Assembly: GCA_023422835.1 (NCBI GenBank)
Contig: JAFAGI010000012.1
Span: forward strand, 62,001-126,000
Source of the DNA: Bacteroidota bacterium
GTDB taxonomy: Bacteria; Bacteroidota; Bacteroidia; Chitinophagales; Chitinophagaceae
Reading direction: 5' to 3'
DNA: 64,000 nt
The position numbers and the translations under genes are program-made. The notes under the pieces are model-generated. The model had not been told where the DNA came from. It worked only from the letters and a program-made list of their open reading frames with translations, and did no database searches. Numbering within the stretch: the first letter of the stretch is position 1; each line of letters opens with the position of its first letter. Shown piece by piece: positions 51,169 to 59,682 of the stretch.

Positions 51169-53265
51169 CTACTCTGCCACAGGAAACTGGCTTATTCTTA
51201 ATCGTGCCGCACCCATAGGAATGAGCGTTACTTCTTGTACAGGCAATGTAATAGCTACAGGGCTTTGCATGAGTTCGCCGCACAAATCATATTTATCAAT
51301 AGCCCAGCCGGGCACCTGCTTAGCGCTGGCAGTAATTTGAATGGGAACGTCTGATGTGGTGAAAGGAAAATTATTTTTCGGCCAAGGCTTTTTCACTACT
51401 TTAAAAGACAAATTTTTTACAGCAGGCAGATGCAAAGCATAGTTCCAGTTGCTTGCGGGATGAATCTCAAAAGAAGGCCACTCATCTTTATCTACATTCT
51501 TCTGCCATCTAGAATCTCCTATTGCTGTTTTATCGCTTTCTTTTTTTATATAATTTTCATCAATCTTCAATGAAAAAGTCAGTGGCCCATAGTTGATACT
51601 TATGCTGTTTTTATTGTGTTTCCATTCTTTTACGGTTACTTCCATTGGCAACTTTAAAATTATGCGGTCATTCTTTTTCCAATGCCTTTCTATTTTTATA
51701 TATTTTGAAGCAGTTGCCTGAATGTTTTCTCTTTTACCATTGATAAATAATTCCGCATTGTCGCACCACGCAGGAATACGCAAATAAAGTGGAAAATAAA
51801 CTGATTTTTCTGAAGTAAAAGTAAATAACAACTCTTCATCAAACGGATAGTTGGTGGCTTGCTCAAATTGTACTTCCTGCTGATCGGCTACTTTTGCGTT
51901 TACCTTACTTGCAGCATACAAAACGGCAGCCAGACCATTATCCGGAGTTGCCATCCATAAATTTTCACTATAGTAGGGCCAGCCTTGTGAATGGTTGTGC
52001 TGGCAACAACGCGAGCTAAAAGGATTCATCATTAAGAAAGGACCTTTATTGAAAATACCCGGACTGTGGTCTTTAGAATCATTCAAAACCATATTAGGCG
52101 ATGTGATGTAGCGCAGCGATTTAAAATCGGGCATTACAGCCGCGGGGTAAGAATTGAATGCTACATTCTCTGCATTATCTGCCCACATAGCATCTCCTGT
52201 TATGCGCAGCATGTGCTCATCTGAATTCATTTCTTCTACAAAGCCACAGGTTTCTGTTCCTTGCCTGGGATCTGTATATCCGGGACGTGAAATTTCATCT
52301 CCGCTAAACATACCGCCCGGTACCTGGCCAAAATATTTTCTGATGATTGCAAATACTTCATAGCTCGCCTGTAAATCTTTTTTGTCTTTAGATAGTTGAT
52401 AATAAGTTGCCGGCTCTCTAAAACCCTGTGCAATATTTACATTGTGCCAATCGGGCAGCAGCTTAAACCAGCCGGGTAGGCTTTTATCGTCGCGCATCGT
52501 ATTCCTGTTAGACCAACTATTAGAATTTCTGTGAATTTTTCTTGCCAAATCCAATAGCCATGCGTCTCCGGTAAAGTTATAAAGCCACAATACACTATGC
52601 AGATTATCGCCGGTACGTAATCCCTGCCAATAATGAAAATGTTTGAGAAATTTTTCTTCAGGGTAATTTAGCTGATAACGAAAAAAATTCTGCATAAAGG
52701 GTATAACTCTTTTATCATTGGAATACTCATAATAAGATTGCAGGCAATACAACATAATCATTTTAGGCCAAAAATCTTCAGCATTATTTTTATCAACTGA
52801 AGTAGGCCCGAAATTTCCATCTGCGCGCTGGCTGTTTAAAACGCCTTCTATCCAAATCTTTGCTTCATCAATCATAGCCTTATCTCTTAGAATGTAGCCG
52901 ATATTCGCATAGCCTTTTAACCAATAAGGCACTTCTTCCCACCCAAATTCCCCTTTACCATCTTTGGAAAGCCATGCATTATTTTCTTTTTGCAACCAGG
53001 CGCTGATGTTTCCAAGATTACCGGTAAGTCCGCTCCTCTGTCTTTGCAAATATTCATGAAGCCAGCCCATGGGTTGAATGGAGGTTACCGGCAGCTTTAT
53101 AAAAGCATTCTGCAACAGCGGCTCCCTATTGCTGTAATAATTATTGGTTCGTTTTGTGATATCCGGTTTATCAACCACGGAGATTTGTGCATGATTATCA
53201 GAAATTTTATAAGCCCAACATGAAAACAAACTTGAGAAAAGAAATATAGAAAGTATTTTTTTCAC
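51169..53265 (-). CDS. GH127-like (DUF1680) beta-L-arabinofuranosidase-type enzyme
   Basis: A 698-residue exported protein. The signal peptide ends near SCWA, with a cysteine that may be lipidated. The (alpha/alpha)6 barrel of DUF1680 is evident from the repeated helices. Key residues match family GH127: the Glu-x-Cys in QGTETCGFVEEM and the Cys-Cys in SSRCCQHNHSQG, which in HypBA1 bind zinc and provide the cysteine nucleophile. A C-terminal sandwich (about 480-690) follows. It starts with GTG at 53265. Members release beta-L-arabinofuranose, but related families (GH146 and others) differ in linkage, so the activity is not certain. Confidence 0.85.
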   Translation of the reverse strand: MKKILSIFLFSSLFSCWAYKISDNHAQISVVDKPDITKRTNNYYSNREPLLQNAFIKLPVTSIQPMGWLHEYLQRQRSGLTGNLGNISAWLQKENNAWLSKDGKGEFGWEEVPYWLKGYANIGYILRDKAMIDEAKIWIEGVLNSQRADGNFGPTSVDKNNAEDFWPKMIMLYCLQSYYEYSNDKRVIPFMQNFFRYQLNYPEEKFLKHFHYWQGLRTGDNLHSVLWLYNFTGDAWLLDLARKIHRNSNSWSNRNTMRDDKSLPGWFKLLPDWHNVNIAQGFREPATYYQLSKDKKDLQASYEVFAIIRKYFGQVPGGMFSGDEISRPGYTDPRQGTETCGFVEEMNSDEHMLRITGDAMWADNAENVAFNSYPAAVMPDFKSLRYITSPNMVLNDSKDHSPGIFNKGPFLMMNPFSSRCCQHNHSQGWPYYSENLWMATPDNGLAAVLYAASKVNAKVADQQEVQFEQATNYPFDEELLFTFTSEKSVYFPLYLRIPAWCDNAELFINGKRENIQATASKYIKIERHWKKNDRIILKLPMEVTVKEWKHNKNSISINYGPLTFSLKIDENYIKKESDKTAIGDSRWQKNVDKDEWPSFEIHPASNWNYALHLPAVKNLSFKVVKKPWPKNNFPFTTSDVPIQITASAKQVPGWAIDKYDLCGELMQSPVAITLPVQEVTLIPMGAARLRISQFPVAE

Positions 53266-53431
53266 GCAGAAATTATTTTTTATTTGATTAATATTTGCTA
53301 AGATGATTCATCGTACAAAATAGTAAAGCATCCATCGACCTAAATAATACAAAGCTGATCAGGGAATGAATCTTTTTCAAATGCCACGATAAGATTTATG
53401 CATTAATATTTGAAAAAAGAAATTAATAATA

Positions 53432-55906
53432 TCACCTGTTTAGTTTCAGATCCAGTACTTTCATCCAATAGGCGCCCAGCACACTTCTGGCCTGGAACCC
53501 TTCTTTACGTCCGTCAGTAGTTTCATGCCAGTCGCCGAATGGTTTTCTATCCGGAGTTTCCGTAGCAAATGTATATACGGGATCTACAAGTGCTTTAAAA
53601 TCATTCTGATTTCCGGTAAGACAAGCTGTCCAAATTATCCAGTCGCTTTTTGTGTATGTTTTACGGCTGTCTAATGGCAGGCCGAATTTATTTTGATGTT
53701 GCAAATAAAATTTTAGTTCTTTTTTGGCCACAGATTTGGGGAATATCTTATAATCCAAAACCCTGTCCCATACCATATTGTATTTCTGGCTCCATGTGCC
53801 GGGCTTTCCAAATGCAAGCATGTAATGGTCGCCATCATCGGCAAGCTTCATCCATTCTGGCACCATGCTTTTTGCAATATTGTGGTATTTATTGTACACT
53901 TCATTCTTGTCTAACATTTTTGCCAGCATTGCATAGCCTTCAATAGCCATAATAGCTTTCAAAGAAAGATTCGCATTGCGTGCCATATGGCCGGCAAAAT
54001 CATCCGTGCATAATTGATTGGCCGGGTCAAAACCTTCTTTAACCAGGTAATCTGTCCAGGTGGTTAATGTATGCCAATGCTTTTCAGCATATTTCGCATT
54101 GCCTTCCACCTTAGCAATAGCTGCCGCCAAAATGACCATATTGCCTGACTCCTCTACAGGCATATCTTCTCCATAAACTTGTCCGTTGGCTATAGGATAA
54201 GTACCTATATCGTGTGCAGCAAAAGGTTTCGCCCATTTACCACTTTCACTGTAATAAAATATTCCATTCATCATCCCTTTTACAAGCTCAGGGTTGTATA
54301 CCAGGTATAGTGGTGCAGATGGGTATGTAAGATCTACCGTGTTAATACAGCCATTACTAAAATTTTCTTTTGAGAGCCATAATAGTTGCCCTTGCGGACT
54401 TTCTACTAACTTGTGGGCAGCCATTACCTGGCGGTACACCATTTCGCAAAGTCGCGCATACTTCAAACCACCTGCTTTAAACGCATCATTATAAATACGT
54501 GCATCTAAGTCATTACACTTTTTCATTGTAGCTGCATAATCTGTATTGGCCGCTTCCAGTTGTGTTTCGATTGTAGTTTTATTATCTTTTTTCCACCAAG
54601 GTCGAAGATTTTCTCCGAAGTATTGTATAGACCATATGTCATCATAACCAATCAATATTTTTTCTGTTGCTGATTTTGCATTACCCAAATTTAGCACAGT
54701 GGCCAATGATAATTGCCTGCCATTTTGTTTTGATAATGCATCAGTTTTTTTTGATTTAGTAAAAATACTTAATACATCATTTTCCGAAGTAGCAATAAAT
54801 TGTGATGTGGATACATTTGCAGGAGCTGCCACATGCAGATAACCCCAGTCTATCCTCAAATCATCGCCTTTTTTTTGCAATACCGGTTGTTCTACTGTGC
54901 CTGCCTTTAGAACAGATAAGTTTTTTGTAGCGTACTTGTTTGCAATAACTTCCTGCGAAGGCGTATTTACCGCAAGGTTTGATGATGCATTGAAAAGTAT
55001 TTCTACTTTATGCGCTTTGCCATCGTTAGATTTCGTATGAAAAGTAATGTAAGAAACAGGACGCGCGAGCAGATCAAGATCATTTATAATCAACGGTGAT
55101 GAAAAGGTAACAGTAAGATTTACCGGACCACAAATAAATTTGTATTCCGTTTGAGTGGCTTTCAATGATAGGTTTTTTTGTACCGCATTCGCAATATTTG
55201 CCAGTAAAGCATTCTCTTTCTCTTTTACAAGGCCAAAATCTAGATGTTGTCCACCCGCCGTATTTTTAATATGCACAGCCAACACATTCCTTCCTTTCTT
55301 TAGTATGGAAGAGGCATCTTTGATGGGAATATAAATATATTTATCTACCCAGCCCTGATGTGCGTGTACTTTTGTGCCGTTCAGATAGACTTCTATATTG
55401 TCGTCGTAATCTATCTTCAGGTGTAAACCTTTAATATTATTGTCCGATAAAGAAAATTCTCTTCTAACCCATAGGTTATCAGAAGTCCAGGATGTATTGG
55501 CTTTATACGCTTTATCTCCATAATTTCCTTTACCGGATTTCCAACCCTGTGGGTGATAGTTTAGATCTGTCCAGTTGCCGGTTGGCTTTTTTTCTGTATA
55601 GAGAGAAGCGTAGGTTCCTTCTTCTGTTGTAGGAATTACTTTATCAAAAGTTTTTAGTTCGCTACCCATGAAACGGTAAATTTTACCATCTACTTTTGCA
55701 TAGCCGGTTAATGATTGATCTGTGCCCGTCCAATGTTTAGTAGCAGATGCATTCAGTTCATCAGTAAAGGACCAGATGCTTACATACGGGTCATGCATAA
55801 TTAGCGGATATGCAGGCGCTTTCTGAGTTTGAGCATACAATCCTACTGTCGATAATACATACAAAAAGAAAAGAAAAAAACGTTTTTGCTTAAAAAGATT
55901 TGTCAT
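53432..55906 (-). CDS. DUF4965/DUF1793 glutaminase-type protein with a beta-sandwich insert
   Basis: An 824-residue exported protein with a signal peptide ending at VGLYAQ near residue 25. The N-terminal part (about 27-100) holds the DUF4964-like APAYPLIMHDPYVSIWSFTD. Residues about 105-220 form a galactose-binding-like beta-sandwich (LWVRREFSLSDNNIKGLHLK, NIEVYLNGTKVHAHQGWVDK). A DUF5127-like region follows, and the (alpha/alpha)6 domain spans about 445-820, with VYGEDMPVEESGNMVILAAA, CTDDFAGHMARNANLSLKAI and PFGDWHETTDGRKEGFQARS. The family is named after fungal glutaminase A, but Bacteroidota members in PULs are presumed to act on glycans. The substrate is unknown. Confidence 0.83.
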   Translation of the reverse strand: MTNLFKQKRFFLFFLYVLSTVGLYAQTQKAPAYPLIMHDPYVSIWSFTDELNASATKHWTGTDQSLTGYAKVDGKIYRFMGSELKTFDKVIPTTEEGTYASLYTEKKPTGNWTDLNYHPQGWKSGKGNYGDKAYKANTSWTSDNLWVRREFSLSDNNIKGLHLKIDYDDNIEVYLNGTKVHAHQGWVDKYIYIPIKDASSILKKGRNVLAVHIKNTAGGQHLDFGLVKEKENALLANIANAVQKNLSLKATQTEYKFICGPVNLTVTFSSPLIINDLDLLARPVSYITFHTKSNDGKAHKVEILFNASSNLAVNTPSQEVIANKYATKNLSVLKAGTVEQPVLQKKGDDLRIDWGYLHVAAPANVSTSQFIATSENDVLSIFTKSKKTDALSKQNGRQLSLATVLNLGNAKSATEKILIGYDDIWSIQYFGENLRPWWKKDNKTTIETQLEAANTDYAATMKKCNDLDARIYNDAFKAGGLKYARLCEMVYRQVMAAHKLVESPQGQLLWLSKENFSNGCINTVDLTYPSAPLYLVYNPELVKGMMNGIFYYSESGKWAKPFAAHDIGTYPIANGQVYGEDMPVEESGNMVILAAAIAKVEGNAKYAEKHWHTLTTWTDYLVKEGFDPANQLCTDDFAGHMARNANLSLKAIMAIEGYAMLAKMLDKNEVYNKYHNIAKSMVPEWMKLADDGDHYMLAFGKPGTWSQKYNMVWDRVLDYKIFPKSVAKKELKFYLQHQNKFGLPLDSRKTYTKSDWIIWTACLTGNQNDFKALVDPVYTFATETPDRKPFGDWHETTDGRKEGFQARSVLGAYWMKVLDLKLNR

Positions 55907-55953
55907 GATAATTACTTGTCGTGTTGTTATATATTGTGTTTAGTTAATTAAAT

Positions 55954-56379
55954 TTATTTTACTCTTTCATAAAGCTCTTAACCACTGAAGGATGATAAGG
56001 ACCATTTCATTAAAAGGTATCCTTATCAAGAAACTTATAGATAACATAGCCTTTTTTTTACATTGGGTGCTCCTATATGTTTATCTAGTTCCTCTGTATA
56101 AGTATAATCGGATGTTATGCTTATATTACCTCTTGAAACTTCAACATAATTATGTTTGCTATAAACAATATGTTTAAATGAACCGTTAGCATAAAATATT
56201 TTAAAATCATTTGTTACCGGAGACATAAATTTAGTGGCCGTATTGGTGTTTTGCATGCTTACCTGCCATACACCTTCAAATTTCTGCATATTCATTAAAG
56301 CATTCTGAGCAATAGTAACGCTTGAAAATGCCAACATACATGTACAGATGATTATTAAAGGTGTGATATATTTTTTCAT
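55954..56379 (-). pseudogene. Decayed DUF4488-like secreted protein
   Basis: The frame opens with a signal peptide (to VTIAQ), then FEGVWQVSMQNTNTATKF, YANGSFKHIVYSKHNY and YTYTEELDKHIGAP, and breaks at 56035. The break lies in a run of eight A (minus strand). Removing one A gives VKKGYVIYKFLDKDTF; another frame then gives LLMKWSLSSFSG, a stop and ELYERVK before a final TAA at 55954. This ending (KWSL to ELYERVK) is what the DUF4488 family has. The full protein would be about 140 residues. At least three lesions are seen, so decay is more likely than a sequencing slip. It sits in the PUL between the DUF4973 lipoprotein and the DUF4965 gene. Confidence 0.65.
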
Positions 56380-56403
56380 GCTGATAATATATTCTAAAAG
56401 AGA

Positions 56404-57366
56404 TTACGGCATTTGCACCTGCTGATCTTCTTCGGGTATTTGTATATTTTTGACTTTTTCAAGTGTCATCGGACCGGTAAATCTGTAGTTTATAGGATAT
56501 TCCGGATTTGATAAATCACTGAACCAATACTCAAGGTTCATGGTTACATAGGTTTTCTCTAGATAAGGCTGTACCTCATCCATCTTTTTACTAATTGTGT
56601 AGGTACCACGTTTTTGGGAGAAATTGATTGCTGAATTATCTGACCATAAAGATACTGTACTGTCTGCATTAAATTTTGCATATACTTTATATTTTGCTCT
56701 TTCAAATGCTTCTTCCTCGAATACACCGGCGAAAAAGAAAACTGTGTTTTCATTGACTACCCATGCGGTGCGGGTGCCTACAGACAAAGCTGTCTGCTTG
56801 TTTTCAGGAATGTCTCTGTTCCACATCTGGCCTGCATTTGAGTATACTCCTGAATAATCATTAAAAGGAATGATCTGCATTAATGATTTACTAAACCATC
56901 TCCTGGTATTTACATTACTTTTGGAAGTAGCAGTAATTTTCAAGGGTAGTATATATTTATTAATCATATCCATTCCTTCCAGTCTTAAATTTAAATTAAA
57001 AAAACCTTCTAAGGAATCCTTTGGAATAGTCGTGGTCATTGATTGGAAAGAATAATTTCCTTCGGGCAGTTCTATAAAATACAGATCTTTTCGCAAACGA
57101 AAGCGGTCAAAGTTAAGGTTATCCAAAGTATCTTTGTCAATAGCGATGGTCACTTGTATATCTTCATTATTTCCTGTTGAACCGCTAAGTAGTACGGGAA
57201 CTTTAACAGGAACTACTCCTCCCTGGCTTTTATATTTGGCATATACATTTACCACGCCATTTCTTACAAAAGAAACATCCTTATTGTACAATTCTTCTTC
57301 CCATTCTTTATTACAGGATACGGTTGTAATAAGGATAAACAGAAGATATAAATGAGCTTTTTTCAT
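56404..57366 (-). CDS. DUF1735/DUF4973-type surface lipoprotein (SusE-position)
   Basis: A 320-residue lipoprotein with signal peptide MKKAHLYLLFILITTVSC and the modified Cys at 18. The N-terminal sandwich (about 20-155) matches DUF1735/BT_3987-like domains (NEDIQVTIAIDKDTLDNLNF, LPEGNYSFQSMTTTIPKDSL). The C-terminal part (about 170-310), with YSNAGQMWNRDIPENKQTA and DSTVSLWSDNSAINFSQKRG, corresponds to DUF4973. Proteins of this type stand after SusD in PULs and bind glycan on the cell surface. It is separated from susD by 300 bases that hold repeat copy C. Confidence 0.85.
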   Translation of the reverse strand: MKKAHLYLLFILITTVSCNKEWEEELYNKDVSFVRNGVVNVYAKYKSQGGVVPVKVPVLLSGSTGNNEDIQVTIAIDKDTLDNLNFDRFRLRKDLYFIELPEGNYSFQSMTTTIPKDSLEGFFNLNLRLEGMDMINKYILPLKITATSKSNVNTRRWFSKSLMQIIPFNDYSGVYSNAGQMWNRDIPENKQTALSVGTRTAWVVNENTVFFFAGVFEEEAFERAKYKVYAKFNADSTVSLWSDNSAINFSQKRGTYTISKKMDEVQPYLEKTYVTMNLEYWFSDLSNPEYPINYRFTGPMTLEKVKNIQIPEEDQQVQMP

Positions 57367-57666
57367 ATTTAAATTTTATAATTTATTGATTATCGAAATT
57401 TTATTATCCCCGGTTGGTTGGGTATTTTATCGTTCATGGAGATTTAATGTGTATATATTTATTTGTTTTTCAGTTGTCACATGGAATAATCGCATTTTAG
57501 ATTCAATACTCATTCCCGGTTGGTATAGATGCTTAATCTTTATGGTTATTTCATTTTTGTATATTTTAATTATTTGTCTTTGTTACATGGGATTCACTAA
57601 AAATCATTTCCGGTAGAATATTGTTTAATTGTGAATCGCAGCTTATTGTATTATCCTTATTGGTGT
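57367..57666. other. Spacer between susD and the DUF4973 gene
   Basis: 300 bases inside the PUL without a gene. It holds repeat copy C (57447-57553) and, overlapping the susD stop, a hairpin CCTTATT/AATAAGG. This is where a PUL often has an attenuator separating high-level susCD expression from the enzyme genes. Confidence 0.5.
57447..57553 (-). repeat. Dispersed 107-bp repeat, copy C
   Basis: The reverse complement reads GAAATAACCATAAAGATTAA, then CTATACCAACCGGGAATGAG, TATTGAATCTAAAATG, GATTATTCCATGTGACAAC and AAATATATACACATT. It matches copies A and B over its whole length. It lies between susD and the DUF4973 gene, 113 bases beyond the susD stop. Confidence 0.8.
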
Positions 57667-57676
57667 TTAATAAGGA
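57654..57676 (-). promoter_or_regulatory. Hairpin over the susD stop codon
   Basis: On the minus strand CCTTATT and AATAAGG, seven complementary bases each, flank a seven-base loop and cover the susD stop. No T-run follows, so it may act as an RNA stabiliser or attenuator rather than a terminator. Confidence 0.4.
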
Positions 57677-59664
57677 GTAGTCCAGCCGGGATTTTGAGTC
57701 AGCCTTTTATTTCTTCTTAGTTCTTCATGAGCAATCGGCCACAAATACATCTTTTTCACAAAAATGGTGGGTATAGAAGAAATAACTATCGGCGTATGAA
57801 ATTGGTCGCGTTGAGCGGCTGTCATATCCATGTTACAACCCATGATAGGTATTCCTTCTTCTACCGGCGCGTCTTTCCATCTTCTCAAATCATAATAACG
57901 GTGATTTTCTCCCATTAGCTCTATCTGCCGCTCTCTCTTTAAAGATTTTCTAAACAGCTCTTTTGAATTATAAATTGCCTCACTAAAATCCGGAACTCCG
58001 CCTCTTATGCGTATTTGACTGATGGCGCTGCTCATCTCCTGGATATTTCTGCCAATAGAATGTGTATTTTTTCCTGTATAGTCAGGAATTGTATACGATC
58101 CATTCAATTCATTTAGCGCTTCTGCATATATAAACAATACTTCTGCATACCTGATAGCAGGTTCTATTTTAGGAACTACATATGAGCCCTGGAGCGATGA
58201 ATTGTAAGAGTCTAAGGGATGTATGTACTTTTTAATGCCGATTCCTGTTCTTATATGAAACTGCGGCGTGGCGGGAGACTTACCATCAGGCAGGCCCCTG
58301 TAATAAAAAATCTGTTTTTTCCTTTCGTTTGCATCTAATACGCTTAATCTGAACCATATACTGCCATTGTAAGCAACCGAAGCGTAAAATCTGGGTTCGC
58401 GATTGGCATATTGAAGAGATACACCTTCCGGTAAAGGTAAATGATCAACATCATTCTTTGTATACCCCTGTACCCTTGGGTTAGTCGGTACATCACCGCC
58501 ATCATTCATATAATAGGCATCGCACTGTTTTTGGGTTAATCCATGTGCGTTCCATCCGCCCATTGATAAAGGAAACTGATGATTTCCCAGTTCTCTGATA
58601 TCTTCTCCTCCCAATTCCGTAACTCTTGAGAAAATCAGCTCGGGGTTATCAGAATAAGTTAGTGCACCATTAAATAACTGCCTGTAAGATTCAAACGGAT
58701 CAATATCTTTCCATCCTTTAGGGAAGCTTGCATTTGAATGTTTTGCGTTATAGGGAGGAACAATTGTTTTCGGTTGTGCCGGCCCCTGATCTGTAGCATT
58801 AAATGGAGCCGTAAAAAGCTTATAAACACCCAGGTCTATTACATCTTTTGCTGCGGCGGCAGCTCTTGCCCATTTTTCTTCATTGTATTGAACAGGTATT
58901 AATGGTTTACCCTGGTCATCTGTAAGTTCTGCCATCTCCGTATTACCGTTAAAAAGCGGGCTTGCAGCATATAGTAAAACTTTAGCCCTTGCCGCAAGAG
59001 CAGCGCCTTTGGTAGGCCTTACCTTCTCCCTGTTAGTGCGGGTTAATGGAAGATCAACTGCTGCCACAGCAAGTTCTTTTGATATAAAACCTGCACACTC
59101 ATCATAAGTATTTCTGGCAAAAGCAAGGTCCTGGTAGCTTTGAGTATAATCTACTCCCTCATCCGGTATCAAAGGCACAGGGCCATACTTACGCAATAAT
59201 AACCAGTAATAATATGCCCGCAGAAAACGGGCCTGGGCCTTGCCGTCGGCAATTTCTTCTTTAGACATTTGGCGGTTGCGATCAATGTTGTAAATATAAA
59301 TAGTTGCTTTCCTGATTCCCTGGTAGCAAGATCCCCATGAACCTTGAATAAGGTTTTCATCGTATTCGCCGTTTTTATAAGTTTTAATACTTCTCCAATC
59401 ATATATATCTCCCCTGTCACCGAAAAACATATCATCAGATATCAGATTAAATGGAGTGTTACCCTTACTGCTCACATCTGCATTTTCTCCTCTCAAATGT
59501 GTATATACATCTGCCAGCCATTGATCTGAGTAATCTTTCCTTTCAAATACGGTATCAATACTCAATCTATCTTTGAAGAAATGTTCCATATCCATATACT
59601 TCCTGCAAGAACTGATGGATACAACCGTAAGAATGCACAACAAATAAAAAAAATATTGCTTCAT
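57667..59664 (-). CDS. RagB/SusD-family nutrient-binding outer-membrane lipoprotein
   Basis: A 665-residue surface lipoprotein that acts as the lid of the SusC channel and binds the glycan. The lipobox is VSISSC (Cys at about residue 20). The helical TPR-like N-terminal region contains KAQARFLRAYYYWLLLRKYG with PVPLIPDEG, a typical SusD sequence, and YPDATAAR-like RTKGAALAARAKVLLYAASP. The C-terminal SusD domain ends with IRYAEVLFIYAEALNELNG, RKSLKRERQIELMGENHRYY and NPGWTTPY. It is 18 bases from susC, in the usual order. It is larger than average, which may reflect extra loops. Confidence 0.93.
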   Translation of the reverse strand: MKQYFFYLLCILTVVSISSCRKYMDMEHFFKDRLSIDTVFERKDYSDQWLADVYTHLRGENADVSSKGNTPFNLISDDMFFGDRGDIYDWRSIKTYKNGEYDENLIQGSWGSCYQGIRKATIYIYNIDRNRQMSKEEIADGKAQARFLRAYYYWLLLRKYGPVPLIPDEGVDYTQSYQDLAFARNTYDECAGFISKELAVAAVDLPLTRTNREKVRPTKGAALAARAKVLLYAASPLFNGNTEMAELTDDQGKPLIPVQYNEEKWARAAAAAKDVIDLGVYKLFTAPFNATDQGPAQPKTIVPPYNAKHSNASFPKGWKDIDPFESYRQLFNGALTYSDNPELIFSRVTELGGEDIRELGNHQFPLSMGGWNAHGLTQKQCDAYYMNDGGDVPTNPRVQGYTKNDVDHLPLPEGVSLQYANREPRFYASVAYNGSIWFRLSVLDANERKKQIFYYRGLPDGKSPATPQFHIRTGIGIKKYIHPLDSYNSSLQGSYVVPKIEPAIRYAEVLFIYAEALNELNGSYTIPDYTGKNTHSIGRNIQEMSSAISQIRIRGGVPDFSEAIYNSKELFRKSLKRERQIELMGENHRYYDLRRWKDAPVEEGIPIMGCNMDMTAAQRDQFHTPIVISSIPTIFVKKMYLWPIAHEELRRNKRLTQNPGWTTPY

Positions 59665-59682
59665 TATATAAGGTATTTTAGA

